From a virus, in IMG/VR virus record IMGVR_UViG_3300040801_004532, positions 126,001 to 190,000 of that record: a stretch of 64,000 nt of DNA. One strand, 5' to 3'. The notes below the pieces were generated by a model. That model was not told the DNA's origin. It ran no database searches and saw nothing but the letters and a program-made list of their open reading frames with translations. Shown here piece by piece: positions 32,795-40,939 of this stretch. The number at the start of each line of letters is the position of its first letter. Position 1 is the stretch's first letter. The position numbers and the translations under genes are program-made.

Positions 32795-35700
32795 ATGATC
32801 AAATATGACTCATTAATTCAGTACACAAGAGTTGTAGATTCATTAAGGTTTCCTCTAGATCGAGACAAGCCATTTTTAATGGTCTATTTCTCTGAAAACT
32901 CCTTGTTTGCAAAAGATTATCCAAAGCTTAATTTGAGGAGAGTTGATTTTCGGCATGTGATTGTTCCGTTTACAAGATTGCCTGTCACAAGGTTGACTCC
33001 AGAAGTACGCGCAGCTTATAAAGAGTACAACCTTCGTCCATATAGTATGCAAATGAAATTCCCCAGTGATAAAAATCTTATCTTTGATACTACATTTTAT
33101 ACCAACACAGTTGATAAAACATATAAACCAAATACATACAGACAAAGAGCTGGATTCTTAATTCAAAATATTCTTAGTAAATCTTTTCAATCATTTCCTG
33201 ATAATTATAGAAAGATTCTTGCATATGCGGTCGATAAAAACGAGCCTCTCAATACATTTGTAAATAGAAAAATTTTCCCGATTTTAAGACAACTACGTTC
33301 AAAAGAAATTTATTTTGATGATCTTCTTTTGATTGTCATTGGTGATACAGATGCCAGATATAGACTTTTGGTAAAAGATCAAGATTATAAATTTCAACGC
33401 GTGGTTCAGTATGTAAAAACAATAAAGGCTGATGATACAGAAGAAGAAAAAGAACAGGAAGTTATCAATGCAACAATGAAGATAATGAAGCATGTAGGGT
33501 CCGATGTTGCTAAACCAGATACTGTTAAATATGCTGTTAAGGATTATCTTGACAAGAATCCAAGTATGGTTGATAAAATTGCTAATGGTGAATTAAGTAG
33601 CGAAGAGATGGAAAAGCTTACTGCTGCATCAATATTTTTTAGAACAAGTGGGGATTTAAGCAAAGCCAATCGGTTGGCAAAAGCGATACCAGCAGGAAAG
33701 GCAAAGACAGCCGTTCAGAGAATTAGCAGACAATATGAAGATGACCTTCTTAAGAAACAACCATCAGAGAATTTAAGCGACTATATTTATAATCAAACTG
33801 AACCTTTGGCAGAAATGGTTGATAAAAAAACACCTGAGCATATCTTTGATAAACGGAGAATCGACTTTGAAACAAATTTGAAAAAAGATATGTCTAATGC
33901 ATTTAAGGTTCTTGAGAATAGGGATATCCCGTTATCATTTCAGTCAATATCAATTAAACCAAAACCTCAAAAGGCCGGGGAGCTTTCAAAGTCTGATGAA
34001 GCCTTAGTTGAAATCAAACTAAAAGATAAGAGCGGTAGGGTTCACGACGTTCAACTTTCAATCCCTAGAATTGATCCGAATACAGGAACATTCAGGGTTA
34101 ATGGTAAACGAAAATGTATGATCAATCAAATTGTCCTGAATCCAATTAGTTTTCCCAAGGCATATGACTCAAAATTTGAAAGTTCGTATTCAAGTTTTCA
34201 TATTTATAGCAAACGAACCAAAAAATTAAAATACCTTGAAGTGTATATGGGTTCATTTAGGATGCCTCTTATGATCCTACTTTGCTACGCATTTGGTTTT
34301 CAGGAAATCTTGCAGCAATATGGAATAAAAGCACAAATAGTAAAAGAAAAGCCAAATAAAGATAAATATTTTTCAGAAGTTCCTAGTTCATATCTACTTT
34401 TTGAAAATGTTGATACAGAATTAAAAGAAGAATTAGTATCTTCATTTATCCATGCAAAGATTAATCAATATGAAATTGATAAGGAATTTTTATCTAAAAA
34501 ATATTTTAATGATTTGATTATGAAGATGACTGGACGTGTTGATGCTACATACCTAATTTCAAATAACATTGAAAATATAGTTGATCCAATAGTAAGGCAG
34601 GTCTTGATAAACCAACAATTACCATTTGAGTTACCACACATCATTCAATATATGTCAGAAAAGGTTGTAGCTGGTTTTGTTCAAGATAGAAACGATCTGA
34701 CAAATCAACGAATACGAAATTCGGAACTTCTTGTTCATTTGGCTCAAAAGCAATTATTAACAGCATATACTGAATACAGGCAACAATATTTAGCAGGAAA
34801 CAAAGATGCAACATTAAATGTTCCAGAGGGAAAAGTTTTAAGACAATTCGTTGGTCTGGAAATTGTACAAGATATGGAGTATGCGAATCCTGCTGAGGAG
34901 ATGGCTGCTATTACAAAAACGTCTCCGGTAGGTAAAACTGTTGGAGGTATTCCCGATAAACAAGCTGTCCAGTTAGATGCAAGAAATGTTCATACAACAT
35001 ATTTCGGAAATATTGATCCGCTTGATACAGCAGAAGGACCAAACATTGGTATTACCCAACAATTAACTGTTGATGCATATGTCACATCGGCTCGTGGATT
35101 GTTTGGAAGAAAGGCAATGTTGGATTCTGAATCCTCGGGGATTCTTTCAACATCTTCAGCTCTTGTCCCATTTATTGAAAACAATGAAGGTGCAAGAATT
35201 ATCATGTCTTGTAACCAGGTTAAACAGATGTTGCCTTTAAAAAACCCAGAGCCACCAATAGTCCAAACAGGTTATGAGTCATTATTAACAAATGTTCTAT
35301 CTGACAGCTTTGTTAAAAAATCACCATGTAAAGGAAAAATTGATAAAATAACTAATGATTATATTGACATAATTTGTACTGGCAATAAGAAACAGAGAAT
35401 AGATATTTCGCCTGTTCAATTGAAGTCTGGTAGCGGTAAAAACACCTTAAGTACATTCAAACCAATTGTTTCAAAGAATCAGTCTGTTAAAGAAAAGCAG
35501 ATTATTGCTGAGGGGAGTTGTATCTCTGGCGGAACAATTTCAATGGGTAGAAATTTGGCTTGTGCATATATGCCATACAAAGGATATAACTTTGAGGATG
35601 GTTTAGTAATAAATGAAAAATTGGTTAGCCAAAATAAACTAACATCGCTTCATGGTATTGATGTTGAGGCAACAGTCGAAAAAAATGATCGAGTAATTAG

Positions 35701-36880
35701 TATTGTTGAGCTGGGAAAACACACAGAAAAGGGCGACCCACTTTTTAGAAAATTTCCTGGTGATATTGATGAACTATTGGGTTATGACCAAGAAGAGGAT
35801 GAAAGTGTTGATACATATGATGGTCAAATTATTATCAAAAGTCCAGGTGGTCGTGTAGTTGATATTGATGTTTTCTCTAATCTTCCGCCTGATCATTTTC
35901 CAGCATTAAAACCTTTGATTGAAAGAACCAATAAAAAATTCAAAAAGCCAGCAAAAGATAAATTTACAGATAGGGGTATATCAATCAAAGGTATAAAAAT
36001 AGTTTTTAAAGTAGAACAAGAATTGCCAATTGGAATTGGAGATAAACTGTGTAATAGATTTGGTAATAAGGGAATAATTTCTTTAATTGAAAAAGATGAA
36101 TTAATGCCAAGAACTCCTTGGGGTGAAAGGCTTGATATTATTCTTAATCCCCTTGGGGTAATAAGCAGAATGAATATGGGCCAAATTTATGAGTTGTATT
36201 GTGGGTTGATTTCAAGATATGTTGCCAATCAAATTAAACGAGGAGCAAACAAATCTGAAGTAATCTCAATGTTTAGCGCAGTTGTAAAGGGGCTTGACAC
36301 CTCTCCAAATAATAAATTCAGTACAAAATTTTTAGCGAATTTGAAAAAATTAAGTACAGCTCAATATAATAAAATGATTGATCAAATTAAAAATGCAGGA
36401 TATATTCCAATTATTGTACCTCCATTTAAGGCGCCTTCTCACAAACAAATATTGCCCTTACTGAAAAAATTTAATCTGAAAACTGGATATAATTTATCAT
36501 TGCCTGAGTTTAATACAAAAACAAAAAACTCTGTTCCGTTTGGTTATTTGTATATTGCAAAGTTGGAGCATATTGGTAAGGATAAATTACACTCAAGATC
36601 AACCGGACCAACTGTTGGGAAGATATTACAACCAACCGGAGGGAAAAGAAGGGAGGGCGGACAAAGAATGGGAGAAGGTGATACATGGTCATTAGCATCA
36701 TATAATTGTCCACATTTATTATCAGAATTCTTTGGGCCACTATCAGATGACGTGGTAACAAAAAATGAAATCCTTACTGATATAATTCAAACTGGTGAAG
36801 CTGATTTTAGAGCTACAAAATCATCACCAACCAAAGATTTACTAAACGCATATTTCACATCGTTGATGTTGGGGGGATAA
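32795..36880 (+). CDS. rpoB: Multisubunit RNA polymerase beta-like subunit
   Basis: 1361 aa, near bacterial beta (about 1340). PLDTAEGPNIGI at about 743-754 (beta D region), NLACAYMPYKGYNFEDGLVI, IGDKLCNRFGNKGIISLI and GGKRREGGQRMGEGDTW near the C-terminus are hallmark beta motifs, with the Lys/Arg that contact the catalytic centre. N-terminal 300 residues are phage-like, with Lys/Asp-rich helices. Order beta-prime then beta is the reverse of bacterial rpoB-rpoC. 12 bp after rpoC, same operon. Confidence 0.92.
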   Translation: MIKYDSLIQYTRVVDSLRFPLDRDKPFLMVYFSENSLFAKDYPKLNLRRVDFRHVIVPFTRLPVTRLTPEVRAAYKEYNLRPYSMQMKFPSDKNLIFDTTFYTNTVDKTYKPNTYRQRAGFLIQNILSKSFQSFPDNYRKILAYAVDKNEPLNTFVNRKIFPILRQLRSKEIYFDDLLLIVIGDTDARYRLLVKDQDYKFQRVVQYVKTIKADDTEEEKEQEVINATMKIMKHVGSDVAKPDTVKYAVKDYLDKNPSMVDKIANGELSSEEMEKLTAASIFFRTSGDLSKANRLAKAIPAGKAKTAVQRISRQYEDDLLKKQPSENLSDYIYNQTEPLAEMVDKKTPEHIFDKRRIDFETNLKKDMSNAFKVLENRDIPLSFQSISIKPKPQKAGELSKSDEALVEIKLKDKSGRVHDVQLSIPRIDPNTGTFRVNGKRKCMINQIVLNPISFPKAYDSKFESSYSSFHIYSKRTKKLKYLEVYMGSFRMPLMILLCYAFGFQEILQQYGIKAQIVKEKPNKDKYFSEVPSSYLLFENVDTELKEELVSSFIHAKINQYEIDKEFLSKKYFNDLIMKMTGRVDATYLISNNIENIVDPIVRQVLINQQLPFELPHIIQYMSEKVVAGFVQDRNDLTNQRIRNSELLVHLAQKQLLTAYTEYRQQYLAGNKDATLNVPEGKVLRQFVGLEIVQDMEYANPAEEMAAITKTSPVGKTVGGIPDKQAVQLDARNVHTTYFGNIDPLDTAEGPNIGITQQLTVDAYVTSARGLFGRKAMLDSESSGILSTSSALVPFIENNEGARIIMSCNQVKQMLPLKNPEPPIVQTGYESLLTNVLSDSFVKKSPCKGKIDKITNDYIDIICTGNKKQRIDISPVQLKSGSGKNTLSTFKPIVSKNQSVKEKQIIAEGSCISGGTISMGRNLACAYMPYKGYNFEDGLVINEKLVSQNKLTSLHGIDVEATVEKNDRVISIVELGKHTEKGDPLFRKFPGDIDELLGYDQEEDESVDTYDGQIIIKSPGGRVVDIDVFSNLPPDHFPALKPLIERTNKKFKKPAKDKFTDRGISIKGIKIVFKVEQELPIGIGDKLCNRFGNKGIISLIEKDELMPRTPWGERLDIILNPLGVISRMNMGQIYELYCGLISRYVANQIKRGANKSEVISMFSAVVKGLDTSPNNKFSTKFLANLKKLSTAQYNKMIDQIKNAGYIPIIVPPFKAPSHKQILPLLKKFNLKTGYNLSLPEFNTKTKNSVPFGYLYIAKLEHIGKDKLHSRSTGPTVGKILQPTGGKRREGGQRMGEGDTWSLASYNCPHLLSEFFGPLSDDVVTKNEILTDIIQTGEADFRATKSSPTKDLLNAYFTSLMLGG

Positions 36881-37501
36881 ATGGCTGATAACTCAAATGA
36901 ATTATTAATTGGAAATTCGATTCCTCTGCCAGGACCTGGAGATGGTCCAGAATTTAATAACTATTCAGAGGGGTTGATTGAGCAAGATCAATATGCCATT
37001 TATACATCTACAAAAGATGCTCTAATAAATAATTTGGGTACAGAAAAATTTAAAAATTTGTGGCAATCGCTTAATGATGATATTAAGTTTAATACTCATG
37101 AACGTCAAAGAATTTTTTCAGAACAAATATTAGACAAAATTGGTGAAGTATATGATTTTCAATTTCCGACGAATATTTCATTAGAAACTGAATATGAAAT
37201 GAAGGATTTTTATAAATTTTTAGAATTTTTGGAGTATGATAATATCGAATTTATTTCATCGGTTTGGAGATTCGTTAAACCTGTCAATCTAATGAGATTT
37301 GATATTGAGAAATTTTGCAACGAAAACAAACAAAAGATTATAGATGAAATTGAAGAACAAGTTGATGCTCACCCTCAAACAGAGTTGATTACTATATTTT
37401 CCAGAACATATTATAAAGATGGAATGATCAATTGGTTTATTAAGAATACAAAAAGATCGAAGATTGATATAACGATCAATATCTTTGAAAGCGAGGGATA
37501 A
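36881..37501 (+). CDS. Hypothetical protein in RNA polymerase operon, 206 aa
   Basis: ATG directly follows the beta stop (TAAATGG). Helical, acidic, aromatic-rich (LEYDNIEFISSVWRFVKPVNLMRFD; FSRTYYKDGMINWFIKNTKRSK). Cotranscribed with the polymerase by spacing. Could be a third polymerase component or specificity factor; no sigma-like motif is visible. Confidence 0.5.
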   Translation: MADNSNELLIGNSIPLPGPGDGPEFNNYSEGLIEQDQYAIYTSTKDALINNLGTEKFKNLWQSLNDDIKFNTHERQRIFSEQILDKIGEVYDFQFPTNISLETEYEMKDFYKFLEFLEYDNIEFISSVWRFVKPVNLMRFDIEKFCNENKQKIIDEIEEQVDAHPQTELITIFSRTYYKDGMINWFIKNTKRSKIDITINIFESEG

Positions 37502-37504
37502 CGA

Positions 37505-37753
37505 ATGTCAGAGATTACAGTAAAGGTTGGAAATGTTAGTTTAACCGCATCGAACAATGACTTGGTTTCTGTTGACGAAACACCAGATGGAGTTTCGTTT
37601 AGTTTTAAAGGTGGCCTTCAACTGCTCTTTACCGACCCATACATGCCATCTTCAGCAAAACAAATTATCAAAAATACTGCAGATAACATGAGCGGAAAAT
37701 TGGTTTTTGAATTAGACAATGCAAAACGTCCTGCCAGAGTTGAAGCAGTTTAA
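37505..37753 (+). CDS. Small beta-type protein, 82 aa
   Basis: TVKVGNVSLTASNNDLVSVDETPDGVSFSFKGGLQLLFTDPY then helical KQIIKNTADNMSGKLVF. Single domain, soluble. Last gene before the structured-RNA array; 3 bp after the previous gene. Function unknown. Confidence 0.55.
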   Translation: MSEITVKVGNVSLTASNNDLVSVDETPDGVSFSFKGGLQLLFTDPYMPSSAKQIIKNTADNMSGKLVFELDNAKRPARVEAV

Positions 37754-37772
37754 ATTTCATTTAATCAAATAC

Positions 37773-37788
37773 ATCTATATATATAAAT
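37773..37788 (+). promoter_or_regulatory. Late-promoter-like element before RNA array (16-mer shared with island)
   Basis: ATCTATATATATAAAT then AACTGAGATAGG: the same 16 bases, followed by GATAGG, as at 21636-21651 before the GC-rich island. RNA 1 starts 24 bases after this 16-mer, a suitable distance for a start site. Confidence 0.5.
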
Positions 37789-37812
37789 AACTGAGATAGG
37801 TGATTTATAACT

Positions 37813-37899
37813 AAAAAATTGGAAGACTTGTTTGTAGATTCAGGAATGCCACCGTTGAGGTAACCAACTCCAACTACAACAACCAGCTTCCAATTTTTT
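37813..37899 (+). ncRNA. Y-RNA-like structured RNA 1
   Basis: Outer helix: AAAAAATTGGAAG (37813-37825) pairs perfectly with CTTCCAATTTTTT (37887-37899). It contains the block GGAAGACT...TGTAGATTCAGG, then CTACAAC near the 3' side, and a small internal hairpin GTTG/CAAC. No tRNA-like T-arm. Ends in T's. It is the first of four RNAs with the same outline, upstream of the Ro60-like gene. Confidence 0.75.
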
Positions 37900-37908
37900 C
37901 ACTTTTTT

Positions 37909-38017
37909 AATCAGAAGACTTTGTGTAATTTCAGAGGTGATTGGTTCACCATTGCTCTACAAAAGCGACGCACCCGTTCGACTCGGGATAATAATTACAC
38001 GTTTTACTTCTGATTTT
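37909..38017 (+). ncRNA. Y-RNA-like structured RNA 2 with tRNA-like core
   Basis: Outer helix AATCAGAAG (37909-37917) with CTTCTGATT (38007-38015); inner helix GTGTAATT with AATTACAC. The enclosed part forms a D-arm-like GGTG-ATTGGTTC-ACC (37936-37950), an anticodon-arm-like TTGCT-CTACAAA-AGCGA with 7-nt loop (37952-37968), and a T-arm CCCG-TTCGACT-CGGG (37973-37987). No CCA. A tRNA-like fold inside a closed RNA, as described for bacterial Y RNAs. Confidence 0.8.
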
Positions 38018-38023
38018 AATTTT

Positions 38024-38121
38024 ATTCTAGAAGACTATTTGTAGTTTCAGAAGATACTTGAACGTATCACGCACTTGTAAATGCGCAAACCTACTACATT
38101 CAATTCTTCTAGAATCCTTTT
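38024..38121 (+). ncRNA. Y-RNA-like structured RNA 3
   Basis: Outer helix ATTCTAGAAG (38024-38033) with CTTCTAGAAT (38106-38115), block AGAAGACT...TGTAGTTTCAG. Inside: hairpin GATAC-TTGAAC-GTATC (D-arm-like) and CGCA-CTTGTAAA-TGCG (anticodon-arm-like). No clear T-arm. Ends CCTTTT. Confidence 0.75.
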
Positions 38122-38123
38122 CA

Positions 38124-38265
38124 AACCTGAAAGACTGTTGGTGGTTCCAGACAAAGAAGCTCGATTGGTTGAGCATTTGCTTAATGTGCAAACGGTTGTG
38201 GGTTCAAGTCCCATCATTGTCACCAAAAGGTGTAAACCACTGTCCTAACTTTCAGGTTCCATTTT
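38124..38265 (+). ncRNA. Y-RNA-like structured RNA 4, contains a 76-nt tRNA-shaped domain with CCA
   Basis: Outer helix AACCTGAAAG (38124-38133) with CTTTCAGGTT (38249-38258). Between them 38150-38225 folds as a 76-nt tRNA: acceptor GACAAAG/CATTGTC (one A-A mismatch), D-arm GCTC-GATTGGTT-GAGC, anticodon arm TTTGC-TTAATGT-GCAAA, 5-nt variable loop, T-arm GTGGG-TTCAAGT-CCCAT, A plus CCA. Positions 8 and 14 deviate from normal tRNA (A and G). Probably a tRNA mimic carried by a longer RNA. Confidence 0.8.
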
Positions 38266-38270
38266 GATTG

Positions 38271-38329
38271 ATGGGCTGAGTGTGATTTTAGTGATCTTTC
38301 GGGGAGGGCTTGATCACATTCAGACCCAT
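38271..38329 (+). ncRNA. Additional hairpin RNA element 5
   Basis: ATGGG..TGAGTGTGAT pairs with ATCACATTCAGACCCAT with one bulge; alternatively GTGATC pairs with GATCAC. It lacks the GAAGACT block of RNAs 1-4, so it may be a leader structure or separate RNA. A second small hairpin, AACC/GGTT (38343-38364), follows. The remaining 75 bases to the Ro60 ATG hold the ribosome site AAAGGAGGAAGG. Confidence 0.5.
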
Positions 38330-38439
38330 TAGTCATAACACAAACCTTTTAGCGAAAGAGGGTTCATTTGCAACATTCTAATTTCTAAAAAAATTGGATA
38401 TAAGAGTTTTACGTCGAAATTACGAAAGGAGGAAGGCGA

Positions 38440-39957
38440 ATGACGAGACAGCAGTTATCTATTGATTCTGGGATACTTCAGTTTGCGCCAAAAGGGGCGT
38501 TCTATGAAGAAACTGATGAACAATTCCAACAGGTTTCAAGGATGTGGAATGAGCTATTCAATTATGACAGAACCCTTTTTTGTTTAATCACTCTTCTTGG
38601 AGGGACAGGATTTTCAAAGGGGGTAATGAGCCACATTCTATTGTCAAATCCCCAAAGCTCCACAGGAAGAGAACTTATCCCAGAAGGTCTTTCGGTTGAT
38701 TATGAAACCGAGGTAATTCTATACAATCTATCAAAGGAGAAAACCCCAAGAGCATTAAAAAATCTTTTGATGTTGACCGGCCGTGAAGGTCAAACAAAAG
38801 TAAATAATGCAAGAACAAGGAAACTAATCCTTGAATATATCTTTAATCGAGGTCATGATTCCCTCGACAATTTGGCTGTAAATTATAAAGGAAAATTAAA
38901 AACTCTTGTTCGTCATGCCCTTGGAAGACAAGATCTGGCAAAGATTCTAATGGGCGACGACCAACTTTTTCAAAAGTGGATTGGTCGTTATCATAAAAAT
39001 GCACTTCCGGTTGTTTTATACCTTTTCGATAGACCAATACCAAACGATCAAGTGTTTGCATATTATAAGAAAGTTGAACAGGTGTTAAAGCTAAAGGAAG
39101 CAGCACAAAGACGTGACGTTGAAGCGTTTCGACATTTCATGGATGGGCTTCCGAGACTAACAGTTCTCGGATATCGAAATACATATAAGGTTCCAATCGA
39201 AAAAAGTGAAATTTTTGAAAAAACCCAAATGTCAAATCGTCAAGCCATTCAGATGGAAGCAGCGGCGAAACGATCTGGCACAAAGGTCAAGGTAAACTAT
39301 AAAAACCAAGACGTTTATGATTTATGGAAAGCATTGTATTTTAAGCTACAGCAAAGCGACGATGAAAATTTGGATAAGATTGTTGAGGCAATCGGAGAGA
39401 AGGATGGAAATAAACTTGACATCGGCGAAGTGAGTGTTGTATTTGATGTGTCAAGATCCATGGTTGGTAGCGACCAACGACCCCTTCATCCATTCCTTAC
39501 AGGGTTATCCATATTGTCTGTGCTGGATAATATCCAAAATGTTTTCTATGTTGGCGGAACATCAATTCCAACAAAAATCAATGACAAAGAAATGTACTTT
39601 GTTTTTCCATCAAACGAAACAGCATTGTGGAAGGGACTGGTAGATGCTGTAGCGTCTGGGTCAAAGAAAATTATTGTCATTTCAGATGCTTATGAAAATT
39701 CTCCAAAGGGTATGTTTCAACATGTATATAACCATTTCAAAGACAAGGAGAACATAGAGATTATTCATATTAACCCAGTATTCTCGGCTGATTCACAACA
39801 AGGGTCTGCTAGAAAATTAGCAGATGATATTGAGCCGCTTCCTGTCTCAAGTTATAAATTTCTCGAGACAGAAATTATTTTTAAAAGAATGTTGGAAAAT
39901 AAGGATCTCGTGAAAAACTTACTCGTTGGGAAATACAGAAAACTGATAGGAGGTTAA
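38440..39957 (+). CDS. Ro60/TROVE-type ring protein (TROVE + vWA domains)
   Basis: 505 aa, about the size of human Ro60 (538) and bacterial Rsr. The N-terminal 300 residues are helical and HEAT-like as in TROVE, opening with a FAPKGAFYEETDEQFQQV-type segment and including KLILEYIFNRGHDSLDNLAVNYKGKLKTLVRHALG. The C-terminal vWA domain starts EVSVVFDVSRSMVG, with DVSRS (about 336-340) as the metal-binding DxSxS motif. Ro proteins bind Y RNAs and misfolded RNAs and assist RNA processing. The Y-RNA-like array directly upstream strengthens the call. AAGGAGGAAGGCGA precedes the ATG. Confidence 0.85.
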   Translation: MTRQQLSIDSGILQFAPKGAFYEETDEQFQQVSRMWNELFNYDRTLFCLITLLGGTGFSKGVMSHILLSNPQSSTGRELIPEGLSVDYETEVILYNLSKEKTPRALKNLLMLTGREGQTKVNNARTRKLILEYIFNRGHDSLDNLAVNYKGKLKTLVRHALGRQDLAKILMGDDQLFQKWIGRYHKNALPVVLYLFDRPIPNDQVFAYYKKVEQVLKLKEAAQRRDVEAFRHFMDGLPRLTVLGYRNTYKVPIEKSEIFEKTQMSNRQAIQMEAAAKRSGTKVKVNYKNQDVYDLWKALYFKLQQSDDENLDKIVEAIGEKDGNKLDIGEVSVVFDVSRSMVGSDQRPLHPFLTGLSILSVLDNIQNVFYVGGTSIPTKINDKEMYFVFPSNETALWKGLVDAVASGSKKIIVISDAYENSPKGMFQHVYNHFKDKENIEIIHINPVFSADSQQGSARKLADDIEPLPVSSYKFLETEIIFKRMLENKDLVKNLLVGKYRKLIGG

Positions 39958-39961
39958 TTAT

Positions 39962-40930
39962 ATGGCAAATATCTTTGAAACCCTAAAAATCAAAGGAGTT
40001 GGAATCGGTTCTATTCAGAGCGTTGATGAAATGACAGTCATCCCTTTGATTGGTGAAGACCGTGGGGATGTTGCCAGTCCGTCCAGTTTAAAATTTCAAA
40101 GAACCACAAGTTATGGTTCAATGCAGTTTAAAAATGAAGACAGTCGCCCAGCTATTGTGCCATCCAATTTCATGATACGAGGTCGGGGAGCACAAGATCA
40201 TGCAATGGCCTCATCTGGAGTTCTGAAATCAAGGGAAGTGAAAACATTTGAAACTGCTTGTTGTATTGAAGAAACACAGGGCGGCTTCCTAACTCATGAA
40301 GGAAATGAAGAAGATATTCTACCTATAGAACTACGTCGAAATCTCTTGGATGCAAACAAGAGACGAGACAGAAACTATGGAAAATTGTGGAGCAATATTA
40401 AAGATTGGCTCAATGGGCTTACCCTACAAAGAAAAAGTCATGGCGCCCATTTAAGAAATTTCTATGATGATCATAACGTAAGAACAGCACTTGAAGCATT
40501 TGCTGCTGAGTTTGAACCGGTTGATGGTCAAATCGGGGCAATCATTATGTTTTCTGGGATCCCTGTCGGCATTGAGATTATGCCAACAGCAGATCATTGG
40601 AACTCATATTGGCAGCAGCTTCTGCGAGGGTGTTATGGTTCAGAACTTCTAAGGATGAAGATGTTGGGCAAAGTTTCACAGTCAACTCTAATTTTGCCTG
40701 ATATTCCAGATGATGCAAATCCTATGGAAGTCAAAAATATTTTAGAAACATTTATGAACCACATTCAACAGGAAGTTCTGCCTGTAATTCAGAACATTAA
40801 TATCACATCCAACACAAGAGTATCATCAGATGGATCACTTAGAACTCAGTTAGTTAGAACTGATGGCGGGGGTGGAGGAGATGTTATTATTCAAGAATCA
40901 ACCCCAATTTATGTCTCAATTATTTTATAG
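39962..40930 (+). CDS. ARPP-1-like protein next to Ro60 gene, 322 aa
   Basis: GVGIGSIQSVDEMTVIPLIGE, then AIVPSNFMIRGRGAQDHAMASSGVL and FETACCIEETQGGFL follow the pattern of the ARPP-1 domain (PF20208), in which an N-terminal strand, a ..GxGxQD segment and CCxEExxGG recur. ARPP-1 has been linked by computational work to prokaryotic conflict systems. It starts 4 bp after the Ro60 stop (GGAGGTTAATTATATGG), so the two are in one operon. C-terminus is Gly-rich (TDGGGGGD). Family call by memory. Confidence 0.6.
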   Translation: MANIFETLKIKGVGIGSIQSVDEMTVIPLIGEDRGDVASPSSLKFQRTTSYGSMQFKNEDSRPAIVPSNFMIRGRGAQDHAMASSGVLKSREVKTFETACCIEETQGGFLTHEGNEEDILPIELRRNLLDANKRRDRNYGKLWSNIKDWLNGLTLQRKSHGAHLRNFYDDHNVRTALEAFAAEFEPVDGQIGAIIMFSGIPVGIEIMPTADHWNSYWQQLLRGCYGSELLRMKMLGKVSQSTLILPDIPDDANPMEVKNILETFMNHIQQEVLPVIQNINITSNTRVSSDGSLRTQLVRTDGGGGGDVIIQESTPIYVSIIL

Positions 40931-40939
40931 GAACGGTCC

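Noticed and set aside
38150-38225. Ordinary functional tRNA
   Set aside because: Conserved positions 8 and 14 are wrong, an AAU anticodon would be very unusual, and the domain is enclosed by an outer helix. I treat it as a mimic, though processing to a real tRNA is not excluded.
38058-38267. A 69-aa open frame across RNAs 3 and 4
   Set aside because: It crosses helices and the tRNA-like domain, has no ribosome site, and its translation looks random.
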